NCBI GenBank assembly: GCA_041984585.1
Contig: JBHIXX010000008.1
Span: 19,133-83,132, forward strand
Source: Pseudolysinimonas_A sp041984585
GTDB taxonomy: Bacteria; Actinomycetota; Actinomycetes; Actinomycetales; Microbacteriaceae
Length of the DNA stretch: 64,000 bases
Direction: 5' to 3'
The position numbers and the translations under genes were made by a program. Shown one piece after another: positions 43,201 through 51,303 of the stretch. Numbering within the stretch: the first letter of the stretch is position 1; the number at the start of each line of letters is the position of its first letter. A model generated the notes under the pieces. The model saw only the letters and a program-made list of their open reading frames with translations, had not been told where the DNA came from and did no database searches.

Positions 43201-44891
43201 GACTGCTCGAGATCCCCACGCTGGTGGCGCTCGCCGTCGCCGTGCCCGCCGCGATCCCGCTCGCCGCGCGCTGGCTGCGCGTCGCCCAGCGGGAGCACTA
43301 CATCCCGCCGTGGACCACCCGGGTCGGCTGGCTCTGGTACCGGCTGCGGCCCGTGAACCTCGCCCTGCTCCTCGTCGGACTGGTGCTCGTGGCGCTCGCC
43401 GTCGCGTCCGCGCCGATCGACGCCTCCGCCGGGTGGGGCGGCGCGCCGCTCGCCTGGGCGGCGGGGGCGACGTTCGGCTGGCTCGACCTCGCCACCGCGG
43501 CGTGGCTCGGAGTGCTCGCCGTCGTGCTGGCCGGCATCCTGCCGATCGGTCTGCCGGTGCGCGGGCGCAGCTCGAAGTTCGCGATCACCGGCCGGGTGAA
43601 GCGGCTGCTGGTCGCGTGGATCGTGCTCGTCGCGGTGCTCGCCGTGGGTCTCGGCGCGCTGCTCGGAGCGGGCGGCCCCGCGCTCGTGCTGCTCGCCGCC
43701 GCGCCGGTCACCGACCTCGCCCTCGCGCTCACCCGCCCGATCGAGAAGGCCGGGCAGCGGACGTTCCTCGAGTCGGCCCGCCGCCGCCTCGGCCAAGTGC
43801 GGCCGACGATCGTCGCTATCACCGGCTCGTACGGCAAGACGAGCACCAAGAACCACGTCGCGCAGGTGCTCGACGGGTCGTTCGCCGTCATCGCCAGCCC
43901 CGCGTCGTTCAACAACCTGATGGGCCTGTCGCGCGCCGTCAACGAGCGGGTCGCGCCCGGCACCGAGGTGTTCGTCGCCGAGATGGGAGTCTACGGCGAG
44001 GGCGAGATCCGTGAACTGTCGCGCAGCTTCCCGCCCGACATCGCCGCGATCACCACCATCGGCGAGGCGCACCTGGCCCGGATGGGGTCGCGCGCCGTCA
44101 TCCTGCGCGCCAAGTCGGAGATCGTGGAGCGCGCCTCGACCGTGGTGCTGCCGATCGACGAGCCCGAGCTGGCGGCGCTCGCCGAACGCTGCCGCGCGGA
44201 GGGCAAGCGCGTCGTCACCGTCTCGGCGGGTCCGGCGCTCGGCCCCGACGGCAGGCCCGTCGACCCGGCCGTCACCGCGGCGGCGCGGGACGCCGACGTC
44301 GTCGTCGACGCGGATGCTGGCACCGTCACCGTGCGCACGCCGACCGGGCGGGACGAGGCCCGCGTCACCCTGCCGCCCGCCGGGCACGCGGTCAACGTCG
44401 CCGTCACCGTCGGCATCGCGACCGCCCTCGGCGTGCAGCTCGCGGCGCTCGCGCCGCGCCTGGGCGACCTGCGCGGCGCCGCCCACCGCGCCGAACTGCA
44501 GTACGCGCGGCCGGACGGCACGGGCACGGCGATCCTCGACGACACCTACAACGCGAACCCGGTGGGCGCGGCGTCGGCGGTGCGCACCGCGGCGGCGCTC
44601 GCGGCGGAGCGCGGCGGCGAGTTCGTCGTCGTCACCCCCGGCATGATCGAGCTCGGTGCGGTGCAGGAGCCGCGCAACCGGGCGCTCGCGGCGCAGGTCG
44701 CGGAACTGGGCGGCCACCTTGTGGTCGTGGGCCTCACCAACCGCGCGGCCCTCGTCGCGGGGGCGGCGGACGGACCGCATCCGCCCGTCACCGTCGCCTC
44801 ACGCGAGGAGGGCGTGCGCCTCGCCCTCGCCACCGCGGGGGAGCGCGGCGTGGTGCTCTACGAGAACGACCTGCCCGACCACTACCCGTGA
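43197..44891 (+). CDS. MurF-like Mur ligase with N-terminal membrane domain
   Basis: 564 aa. Residues 1-190 hold about five to six hydrophobic segments. The rest is a Mur ligase: P-loop AITGSYGKTSTKNHV near residue 203, VAEMGVYGEGEI near 260, and the MurF-type DDTYNANPVGAASAV near 447. True MurF is soluble and about 450-500 aa, so this membrane-fused form is probably a paralogue acting on a membrane-proximal substrate. The canonical murF is not in this window. Confidence 0.85.
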   Translation: MRLLEIPTLVALAVAVPAAIPLAARWLRVAQREHYIPPWTTRVGWLWYRLRPVNLALLLVGLVLVALAVASAPIDASAGWGGAPLAWAAGATFGWLDLATAAWLGVLAVVLAGILPIGLPVRGRSSKFAITGRVKRLLVAWIVLVAVLAVGLGALLGAGGPALVLLAAAPVTDLALALTRPIEKAGQRTFLESARRRLGQVRPTIVAITGSYGKTSTKNHVAQVLDGSFAVIASPASFNNLMGLSRAVNERVAPGTEVFVAEMGVYGEGEIRELSRSFPPDIAAITTIGEAHLARMGSRAVILRAKSEIVERASTVVLPIDEPELAALAERCRAEGKRVVTVSAGPALGPDGRPVDPAVTAAARDADVVVDADAGTVTVRTPTGRDEARVTLPPAGHAVNVAVTVGIATALGVQLAALAPRLGDLRGAAHRAELQYARPDGTGTAILDDTYNANPVGAASAVRTAAALAAERGGEFVVVTPGMIELGAVQEPRNRALAAQVAELGGHLVVVGLTNRAALVAGAADGPHPPVTVASREEGVRLALATAGERGVVLYENDLPDHYP

Positions 44892-44938
44892 CCCGCGCCC
44901 GCCTGCGCCTAGGCTGAACGCCGAGCCGGGGAGGTGGG

Positions 44939-45640
44939 ATGAGCGACGCCGAGGTCGACACCGTGGACGCCGTCGCGCCCGCCGTTCCCGCTCCGGACTC
45001 GCCGCTCACCGTCGCCGAGGTGGTGGCGTTGCTGCGCACGCAGATCCGTCGCGGTGACCTGCTTCCGCGGGAGCGGCTCGTCGAAGCGCAGATCGCGGAG
45101 CGGATCGGCGTGCGCCGGCCGACGGTGCGTGCCGCGCTGCTCGAACTGGCGGCGGAGGGGCTGGTCGTGCACGAGCCTCACCGCGGGGCCCGTGTGCGCA
45201 GCTACAGCCTCGACGAGGCGATCGACATCATCGAGGCGCGGATCGCCCTGCAGGCGCTCGCGGCGCAGAAGGCGGCGCTGCGGGGGACCGCCGACGAGCG
45301 GCGGGAGCTGCTCGCCGCGCTCGAGCACTACCGCGACGCGGCGGAGCAGCCTGAGATGTACGACGTGCTCCAGGCGGGGCACGCCCTGCTCGCTCAGGTG
45401 CAGCGGATGAGCCGGCACGAGGTGGCCGGCGGTATTCTCGACCGGCTCGCGGCGAACAACATCGACGGCCCGCCGTTCGTCGTTCCGGAGGTGCGCGACG
45501 AGGTCGTCGACGCGGTCAGCAAGGTGGCGGGCGCAGTGCTGGCGCGCGACCCCGACGGGGCGTTCTGGGCGGCGATCGACAACCTCGAGATCGTCGTCAG
45601 GGCGATGGAATCGCGCCGCGATCTCGACGTCGACAGCTAG
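44939..45640 (+). CDS. GntR-family (FCD-type) transcriptional regulator
   Basis: 233 aa. A winged-helix N-terminus (DLLPRERLVEAQIAERIGVR, RPTVRAALLELAAEGLVVHE) is followed by a helical FCD effector domain (SLDEAIDIIEARIALQALAA). It probably controls the transporter and amidohydrolase genes downstream or a removed neighbour. GGGGAGG precedes the ATG, and a TAGGCT box just upstream gives a leader of about 17-20 nt. Confidence 0.92.
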   Translation: MSDAEVDTVDAVAPAVPAPDSPLTVAEVVALLRTQIRRGDLLPRERLVEAQIAERIGVRRPTVRAALLELAAEGLVVHEPHRGARVRSYSLDEAIDIIEARIALQALAAQKAALRGTADERRELLAALEHYRDAAEQPEMYDVLQAGHALLAQVQRMSRHEVAGGILDRLAANNIDGPPFVVPEVRDEVVDAVSKVAGAVLARDPDGAFWAAIDNLEIVVRAMESRRDLDVDS

Positions 45641-45837
45641 GGAGAGCCGTCGTCGACGCCATTCCTCGCGGGTGAATCGTCAACAATTTCTGGCCGGTCG
45701 TCCTCGGCGCCATCGCGAATCAGCAACAATCCCCGCACCACGGGTTCGAGGTCGTCGATCATCGCCTGTCGGGCCGCGCCTCCGTCGCCGGCGAGGATCG
45801 CGTCGACGATGGCGCGATGTTGCGCGCCGGACGGCAT
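45637..45837 (-). pseudogene. Truncated second GntR/FCD regulator (C-terminus only)
   Basis: The minus-strand frame ending at 45637 encodes GAQHRAIVDAILAGDGGAAR and QAMIDDLEPVVRG, the last helices of an FCD-type GntR regulator. The DNA-binding domain and most of the FCD domain are missing. Its break point abuts the truncated binding-protein gene on the other strand, so one deletion removed the 5' halves of two divergent genes. Its stop TAG overlaps that of the intact GntR gene. Confidence 0.75.
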
Positions 45838-46015
45838 GCTCTGCGGTCCCTGGTACTACGGCCCGGGCGACGAGCACGTGCCGAACAACCAGGCCCGCGT
45901 GCTCGGCGTGCAGGACAACGAGTTCGTCGACGGCCCGTGCCTCGACATCGCGGCCCTGCCGAGCAACAACCTCGACCAGATCCGCGAGGACGAAGCGGCT
46001 ATCGGGATCGGCTGA
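45833..46015 (+). pseudogene. Truncated substrate-binding protein of the Liv-type transporter
   Basis: About 60 codons encoding GMLCGPWYYGPGDEHVPNNQ and LDQIREDEAAIGIG then stop. This reads like the C-terminus of a periplasmic branched-chain-amino-acid-type binding protein, and it lies directly before the permease genes where such a gene is expected. The signal peptide and about 85% of the protein are absent. An ATG at 45809 opens the frame but would not give an exported protein. Confidence 0.72.
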
Positions 46016-46020
46016 TGAAC

Positions 46021-46049
46021 GACTCCGGAATCCTCACGGGTCCGGAGTC
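46021..46049 (+). other. Intercistronic hairpin after the binding-protein remnant
   Basis: GACTCCGGA (46021-46029) and TCCGGAGTC (46041-46049) pair perfectly around 11 nt. Hairpins here commonly protect the abundant binding-protein mRNA from decay. Its survival supports that a full binding-protein gene once stood here. Confidence 0.6.
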
Positions 46050-46069
46050 CGGGAAGGGGGCGAGGCGGC

Positions 46070-46933
46070 GTGCCTAACCTCGCCCCCTACCTGGTTCTCG
46101 GGCTGGCGCTCGGCGGCACCTTCGCGGTGTCGGCCGTGGGCATGGTGGTGCTCTACAAGGCCACCGGGGTGCTCAACCTGGCGTACGGCGCGATCGGCGC
46201 GCTCTCCTCGCTCCTCGCGTTCACGCTGATCAACACCCTGCACCTGCCCCGACCGCTGACCTACCTGATCGTGATCCTCGTCGCCGGGCTCGTCTCGCTC
46301 GGCTACGGCATGCTCATGGGTCCGCCGCTCGCTGCCCGGGAACCGCTCGTCAAGGCGATCGGAACGCTCGCCCTGCTCCTGATCCTGCTCGGCGTCCTCG
46401 CCGCGTTCTGGACCGGGCGGGCGTACTCGCTCACCCTCGAGACCACCTCGTGGAGCATCAACCTCGGCAGCGTGTACATCAACGGAACCCAGGTGCTCGC
46501 GTTCGCGCTCGGCATCGCCGTCACCGCCGGTGCCGCGATCTTCCTCCAGCGCACCCGGGTGGGCACCGCGATGCGCGCCCTCTCCGGGGAGCGCGAGATC
46601 ACCGCGATGCTCGGAGTGCCGGTGCGACGCATCGAGGGGATCGCGTGGTCGGCATCCGGCATCCTCGCCGGCGTCATCGGGTTGCTGCTCTCGAACCTGG
46701 TCGGTCTGGACGCGGTCACGCTCACCTTCCTCGTCATCCCCGCTCTCGCCGCGGCCCTGATCGGTCGGCTGTCGAGCCTGTGGGCCACCTTCGGCGGAGC
46801 CATCGCCATCGGCGTGGTTCAGTCGCTGATCACCCCCATCTCGGAGATCAGTCAGTACCGCGCCCTCACCCCGTTCGTGTTCGCCATCGTGGCGCTGCTG
46901 GTGTTCAGCGGCCGCCGCTCGCTCGGAAGGTGA
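46070..46933 (+). CDS. livH: Branched-chain amino acid ABC transporter permease (LivH type)
   Basis: 287 aa, about eight membrane helices. LivH-type features are YLVLGLALGGTFAVSAVGMV, a VLNLAYGAIGALSSLLAFTL segment and RVGTAMRALSGEREITAMLG (contact with the ATPase). Substrates of this family include branched amino acids, urea, amides and other small molecules. It starts at GTG behind AAGGGGG and overlaps livM by 4 bp. Its own promoter was probably lost in the upstream deletion. Confidence 0.9.
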   Translation: MPNLAPYLVLGLALGGTFAVSAVGMVVLYKATGVLNLAYGAIGALSSLLAFTLINTLHLPRPLTYLIVILVAGLVSLGYGMLMGPPLAAREPLVKAIGTLALLLILLGVLAAFWTGRAYSLTLETTSWSINLGSVYINGTQVLAFALGIAVTAGAAIFLQRTRVGTAMRALSGEREITAMLGVPVRRIEGIAWSASGILAGVIGLLLSNLVGLDAVTLTFLVIPALAAALIGRLSSLWATFGGAIAIGVVQSLITPISEISQYRALTPFVFAIVALLVFSGRRSLGR

Positions 46934-48093
46934 CTCCGGTGCCGACCCTCGACTCCTCGAACCGCCGCCCATCCGGATCCACGTCGGCCCGCGCAGCAGG
47001 CCGCACGTCCGGCATCGCGTCCGGCATCGCGCCCGCGCGCGACCTCATGCCCACGCGCCCCTGGTGGAAGATGACCACCCTGCCCAACACCATCGCCATC
47101 GCCGTGCTCGGCGTGCTGTGGATCGGGCTGCCCTATGTCTCCTCCGGGTACTGGCTGCAGCTGGTCACCACCGCCGCCATCCACGCGGTCGTCGCGCTCG
47201 GCCTGGTCGTGCTGATCGGCAAGGTCGGGATGACGTCCCTCGGCCAGGTGGCCCTGCTCGGCGTCGCCGCGTGGTTCGCCTTGCGGATCGGTCAGCACGC
47301 CGACCTCCCGTTCCCCGTGCTGCTGGTCGTCGTCGGGCTGATCACCGCGGTCATCGGCGTCCTCATCGGGTTGCCCGCCCTGCGCCTCGACGGGCTGTAT
47401 CTCGCGCTCATCACCCTGATGGGCGCCGCGGGGGTCACCCTCGTGCTGCAGCTCATCAACTTCCCCAACGGCGGCGACGGCCTGCTCGGATTCGACAGCA
47501 GCCAGTCGACCTCGGCGACCCTCGCCCGACCCGAGATCGCGACCTCGACCGAGGACTTCTTCCGGTATGTGCTGCTCGTCGTCGGGCTGGTCTTCCTGCT
47601 CGTCACCCTCCACGTGCGGGGCAAGCCGGGGCGGGCCTGGGCGGCGATCAAGCAGAGCCAGTCGGCGGCGATCGCCACCGGCATCAACGTCACGCTGTAC
47701 AAGTTGTGGGCGTTCGCCCTCGCCGCGTTCATCACCGGCGTGGCGGGAACCCTGCTCGCGGCGAGCGCGGGGGGCGTCACGATCTACCAGTTCCCGGTGC
47801 AGCAGTCGATCATCCTCGTCGCGTCGGTGCTGTTCGCCGGCGCGGGAAGCTACTGGGGCGCCGTACTCGCTGCGGTCTTCATGCAGGTCATGCCCGGGGT
47901 GATGAACCTGCTCAACGTGCCGACGCAGCTGCTCACCATCCTGTTCGGCATCGGCGTGATCCAGGTGCTGCTCACCTCGCAGGGCGGGGTCACGGAGCAG
48001 TTCCCGAAGGACATGAAGCGGCTCGGGCGGTTCATCCGCCGGAAGGTGCGGGGCTCTAGCTGCTCCGAGGCGTCGACGGGAGGCGCGGCATGA
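46930..48093 (+). CDS. livM: Branched-chain amino acid ABC transporter permease (LivM type)
   Basis: 387 aa from the GTG overlapping the livH stop. A basic Ser/Ala-rich N-terminus of about 40 residues precedes about nine helices (LVVLIGKVGMTSLGQVALLG, GLYLALITLMGAAGVTLVLQ, FALAAFITGVAGTLLA). It forms the channel with LivH. The stop overlaps livG (ATGA). Confidence 0.9.
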   Translation: MTPVPTLDSSNRRPSGSTSARAAGRTSGIASGIAPARDLMPTRPWWKMTTLPNTIAIAVLGVLWIGLPYVSSGYWLQLVTTAAIHAVVALGLVVLIGKVGMTSLGQVALLGVAAWFALRIGQHADLPFPVLLVVVGLITAVIGVLIGLPALRLDGLYLALITLMGAAGVTLVLQLINFPNGGDGLLGFDSSQSTSATLARPEIATSTEDFFRYVLLVVGLVFLLVTLHVRGKPGRAWAAIKQSQSAAIATGINVTLYKLWAFALAAFITGVAGTLLAASAGGVTIYQFPVQQSIILVASVLFAGAGSYWGAVLAAVFMQVMPGVMNLLNVPTQLLTILFGIGVIQVLLTSQGGVTEQFPKDMKRLGRFIRRKVRGSSCSEASTGGAA

Positions 48094-48812
48094 TCGCCAT
48101 CGAGAACGTCACGATGCGCTACGGCGGGGTGACCCCGCTCGACGACGTGTCGATCGAGTTCCCGGTCGGGGTCAACGGGCTGATCGGTCCGAACGGCGCC
48201 GGCAAGACGACGATGTTCAACGTGCTGAGCGGCTTCGCCCGCCCGGTCGCCGGGCGAGTGCGGGCGTTCGACACCGAACTGCTCCGGATGCCGGCCTATC
48301 GTCGAGCGCGGTGGGGCGTGCGACGGAGCTTCCAGACCGAGCAGACCATCGGAGGACTCAGCGTCGCCGACAACGTCGGCATCGTGCTCGAACACTCCGG
48401 CGGGGTCACGCGGCACCGCCGCGCCGCGATCGCGGAGGCGCTCGACTTCGTCGGGCTGGCGCACCTCGCCGCCGAGCCCGCATCGGTGCTGAACGCCCGC
48501 GAACGGCGCGTGCTCGAGATCGCTCGGGCTGTCGTCGGCGAGCCGCGTCTCGTGCTGCTCGACGAGCCCGCCGCCGGGCTCACCGACGACGAGACGACCC
48601 ACCTGATCGACCTGATCAGCCGTATTCCGGAGGAGAAGGGCGCCCTCGTGATCCTCGTCGACCACGACATGACGCTCGTCTCGTCCGTCTGCGCCCGCAC
48701 CGCGGTGCTCGACTTCGGACGCCTGATCGCGGCCGGACCGACCGCCGACGTGCTTCGCGACGAGCACGTGCAACGCGCCTACCTGGGCACCGACGAAGGG
48801 GTGGTGGCATGA
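48090..48812 (+). CDS. livG: ABC transporter ATPase, LivG type, with atypical signature motif
   Basis: 240 aa. Walker A GPNGAGKTT near residue 35, Walker B LVLLDEPAAGL near 155 and the H-loop VDHDM near 190 are intact. The ABC signature, normally LSxGQ-like, reads VLNARERRVLEIARA and lacks the Ser-Gly core. Either this is a subfamily variant or the gene is decaying along with the lost binding protein. Overlaps on both sides show one operon. Confidence 0.88.
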   Translation: MIAIENVTMRYGGVTPLDDVSIEFPVGVNGLIGPNGAGKTTMFNVLSGFARPVAGRVRAFDTELLRMPAYRRARWGVRRSFQTEQTIGGLSVADNVGIVLEHSGGVTRHRRAAIAEALDFVGLAHLAAEPASVLNARERRVLEIARAVVGEPRLVLLDEPAAGLTDDETTHLIDLISRIPEEKGALVILVDHDMTLVSSVCARTAVLDFGRLIAAGPTADVLRDEHVQRAYLGTDEGVVA

Positions 48813-49534
48813 GCTCGGCCGGGCTGCTCGAGGTGCGTGACCTCGCGGTGCTCCGTGGCGGACGCGAGGTGGTGCACGGCATCGACCTCGACATCCCCGC
48901 CGGAGCGATCACCGCCCTCCTCGGCGCGAACGGTGCGGGCAAGTCGAGCACCGTGCTCGCGATCGGAGGGCTCGAGAAGTCGTCGCGCGGGACGATCACG
49001 GTCGACGGGGCCGACATCCGCGGGCTGCGACCCGAGCGCGTGCGCGCCGCCGGGGTCGCGATCGTGCCCGAGGGCCGTCGGCTGCTGCGCGCCCTCTCGG
49101 TGGCCGACAATCTCGTCGTCGCGACCTACACGCAGAAGCCGGCGGAGGCGAAGGAGTCGATCGCCCGGGTGCTCGACCTGTTTCCGGAGCTGCGTTCCCG
49201 GCTCAAGCTGGCGGCCGGTTCGCTGTCCGGCGGCGAGCAGCAGATGGTGGCCATCGCGCAGGCCGTCGCGTCCAACCCGAAGTACCTGTTCGTCGACGAG
49301 CTGTCGCTCGGACTCGCACCCGTCGTGGTGAAGCGGCTCGCGCCGGTGCTCACCGACATCGCCGCGTCCGGGGTCGGGGTGCTGCTGATCGAGCAGTTCG
49401 CGAGCGTCGCGCTCTCGGTCGCCCAGCGGGCGTACCTGCTCGACCACGGCCGGATCCGGTTCTCCGGCACGACCGCCGAGCTGCGTGAGAGTCCGGAGAT
49501 CCTCACCTCGGCCTACCTCGCGGGGGACTCGTGA
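48809..49534 (+). CDS. livF: ABC transporter ATPase, LivF type
   Basis: 241 aa. Walker A GANGAGKSS near residue 38, an intact signature LSGGEQQMVAIAQAVAS near 138 and Walker B YLFVDELSLGLAP. It pairs with LivG to power the permease. ATG at 48809 overlaps the livG stop and its own stop overlaps the amidohydrolase start (GTGA). Confidence 0.92.
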   Translation: MSSAGLLEVRDLAVLRGGREVVHGIDLDIPAGAITALLGANGAGKSSTVLAIGGLEKSSRGTITVDGADIRGLRPERVRAAGVAIVPEGRRLLRALSVADNLVVATYTQKPAEAKESIARVLDLFPELRSRLKLAAGSLSGGEQQMVAIAQAVASNPKYLFVDELSLGLAPVVVKRLAPVLTDIAASGVGVLLIEQFASVALSVAQRAYLLDHGRIRFSGTTAELRESPEILTSAYLAGDS

Positions 49535-50469
49535 ACACCCACCCGTTCGAGGTGGTCGACGCGCAGGTGCATCTGAACGGGGTCGGGCTCGAGCCAGGCC
49601 TGGTGGCGATGGATGCCGTCGGCGTCGACGCGCTGGTCATCGACGAGTTCACGGGGTTCGATGCGGAGGGACGGGTCCAGCCGGGCCACCCGCTGCCGGG
49701 CGGGTCGTACCGCCACACCGCCCCGTTCGCCGAGGACGCGGTCGCTCGGCACCCTGACCGCTTCTGCTACCTGACGCGGATCGAGCCGGACGACCCCGAC
49801 ATCGACGAGCTCGTCGCCGGGCTGCGCGACCGCCCCGGCCTGCGGGCGCTGCGGCTCATCCCGTTCATTCCCGTGCACCCGATGGAACTGGATCGCGACC
49901 CGCGCAACGTGCAGGTCTCGCGGGCCGCCGCCGCCCGGTTCGCCAACGATGTGCGCGGGGAGCGCTATGCGCGCTGGCTCGCCGCGGCCGAGCGTCACGA
50001 CGTGCCCGTGTTCCTCCAGCTCAACGGCACGGCCATCCCGGGCGATTTCTCCCTGGCGCGGGATGTGGCGCAGCGGCATCCCGGCCTGCGTCTCGTGATC
50101 GACCACACCGGTCTCGAGCTGCCGGGGTCGTGGGGCGTCGCGCGGCCAGATCGCTTCGCCCAGGTGCCCGAGCTGCTCGCCCTCGCAGACCTGCCGAACG
50201 TTTTCCTCAAGTGGGGGCACGCGCCGTTGCTCTCGGAGGAGCCCTATCCGTTCCCTGACGTGCGGGAGCATCTGCACCGCGTCGTCGACGCATTCGGCGT
50301 CGAACGGGTGATGTGGGCGAGCGACTGGACGGTCGACATCCTGCACAACTCGTGGGCGGAATCGCTCGGCACGATCCTCGACGACCCGGTGCTCACCGTC
50401 GAGGAGAAGTCGTGGCTGCTCGGCCGCACAGTGCGGACGGTGCTCGACTGGCCAAGCCCCCGGCGCTGA
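49531..50469 (+). CDS. Amidohydrolase-family protein (amidohydrolase 2)
   Basis: 312 aa, TIM-barrel metal-dependent hydrolase. VVDAQVHLNG stands where the family has HxH (Gln replaces the first His). FLQLNGTAIPG, LVIDHTGLELPG and VMWASDWTVDI (Asp) follow the fold's pattern. Members include lactonases and decarboxylases. Coupling to the ABC transporter suggests that the imported solute, or a product of it, is its substrate. Confidence 0.85.
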   Translation: MNTHPFEVVDAQVHLNGVGLEPGLVAMDAVGVDALVIDEFTGFDAEGRVQPGHPLPGGSYRHTAPFAEDAVARHPDRFCYLTRIEPDDPDIDELVAGLRDRPGLRALRLIPFIPVHPMELDRDPRNVQVSRAAAARFANDVRGERYARWLAAAERHDVPVFLQLNGTAIPGDFSLARDVAQRHPGLRLVIDHTGLELPGSWGVARPDRFAQVPELLALADLPNVFLKWGHAPLLSEEPYPFPDVREHLHRVVDAFGVERVMWASDWTVDILHNSWAESLGTILDDPVLTVEEKSWLLGRTVRTVLDWPSPRR

Positions 50470-50525
50470 CAGGCGGGGACGACACCCGGGGGATGACCCC
50501 CGGGACGCGACCACGCGTGGCTCGC

Positions 50526-50531
50526 TAGCGT
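50526..50531 (+). promoter_or_regulatory. -10 element with a long C-rich leader
   Basis: TAGCGT lies about 110 nt before the small membrane protein gene. The leader holds two copies of cccRcccgagYccacccca and a GGAG ribosome site near the ATG. Most genes here have no leader, so this one stands out. Confidence 0.4.
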
Positions 50532-50640
50532 GGGCGACGGGTATTGGCGATGCCGTTCGGCACTCGAGCGCATCCCGCCCGAGTCCACCCCACCCGGGTA
50601 AATCCCACCCGAGCCCACCCCACACAGGCAGGAGCACCCC

Positions 50641-50841
50641 ATGAGCAAGTCGAGCAACGCAGGATCGGCCGGGTTCTTCGGCTTCTTCGGACTGCTCGCC
50701 TACATCGGCGCGGCGATCTACTTCATCTCGCACTCCGACGGATCGTTCTGGGGCGTGATCCTCGGACTGCTGCAGGCGATCGTCTGGCCGGTCTACCTGA
50801 TCTACTACGGCCTCGACGCGCTCATCTCGATGGCGGGCTGA
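50641..50841 (+). CDS. Small two-helix membrane protein
   Basis: 66 aa. Short polar N-terminus, then GFFGFFGLLAYIGAAIYFI and a second hydrophobic segment VILGLLQAIVWPVYLIYYGL. I know no function. CAGGAG precedes the ATG at a normal distance, and the long upstream leader suggests post-transcriptional control. Confidence 0.7.
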   Translation: MSKSSNAGSAGFFGFFGLLAYIGAAIYFISHSDGSFWGVILGLLQAIVWPVYLIYYGLDALISMAG

Positions 50842-50845
50842 GCGC

Positions 50846-50960
50846 CCGGCCCGACGCGACCCGGCCCGACGCGACCGGCCCCGGCCCGACGCGACCAGAC
50901 CCGGCCCGCCTCGACGCGACGAGCCCCGGAGGCGACGCGCCCGGACGCGACAAGCCGCTG
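50846..50960 (+). repeat. Imperfect tandem repeats of ccggcccgacgcgac
   Basis: Exact 15-bp units lie at 50846, 50861 and 50881, with degenerate copies up to 50960, in the intergenic space after the small membrane protein gene. The array is pure GC-rich repeat with no reading frame I would defend. Confidence 0.75.
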
Positions 50961-51024
50961 ACGTGCCGGCGTGGCACCGGGCTCGTCTCGGCGAGCCCGC
51001 TCCCGGAGTCCCGAAGTGCCGCGA

Positions 51025-51183
51025 TCAGCGACCGAAGAGTCGCGCGAAGAACCCGCCGCCCTGCCGCTCGTGGCCGGGGCAGCGCTGGGACGCCGGTACG
51101 CGGCGCATGACCTGGTCGACGTGCTGGCCGCATCCGGTCCAGGTGGTCTTGCCGCACTGACGGCAGGTGACTGCTGAGCACAT
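51025..51183 (-). CDS. Small cysteine-rich zinc-ribbon-like protein
   Basis: 52 aa: MCSAVTCRQCGKTTWTGCGQ, then HVDQVMRRVPASQRCPGHE, ending in a basic GGGFFARLFGR tail. CxxC, Cys-Gly and CPGH suggest a Zn-binding knuckle. The start ATG is behind GAGGAG. It resembles short conserved actinobacterial proteins of unknown function. The two short plus-strand frames over this span are shadows. Confidence 0.7.
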   Translation of the reverse strand: MCSAVTCRQCGKTTWTGCGQHVDQVMRRVPASQRCPGHERQGGGFFARLFGR

Positions 51184-51303
51184 GGGTTCTCCTCGGTGTC
51201 GCTCTCGGTGATTCGGTGATTCGGGGGTCTCGGGTCGGGATGTCTCGGGGTCGGTGCGGCGTCGGCCGTGACGTGGGCGTCTCGTCCCGCCGCCGGGGCG
51301 GAG

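Noticed and set aside
50846..50960. GC-rich repeat array as an origin or CRISPR remnant
   Set aside because: Units are directly adjacent with no spacers, and there are no DnaA-box-like or AT-rich sequences nearby.
50544..51110. 188-aa plus-strand frame through the small membrane gene and repeat array
   Set aside because: Translation of GC-only repeats (Pro/Asp/Ala/Thr/Arg) in a frame different from the real 66-aa gene.
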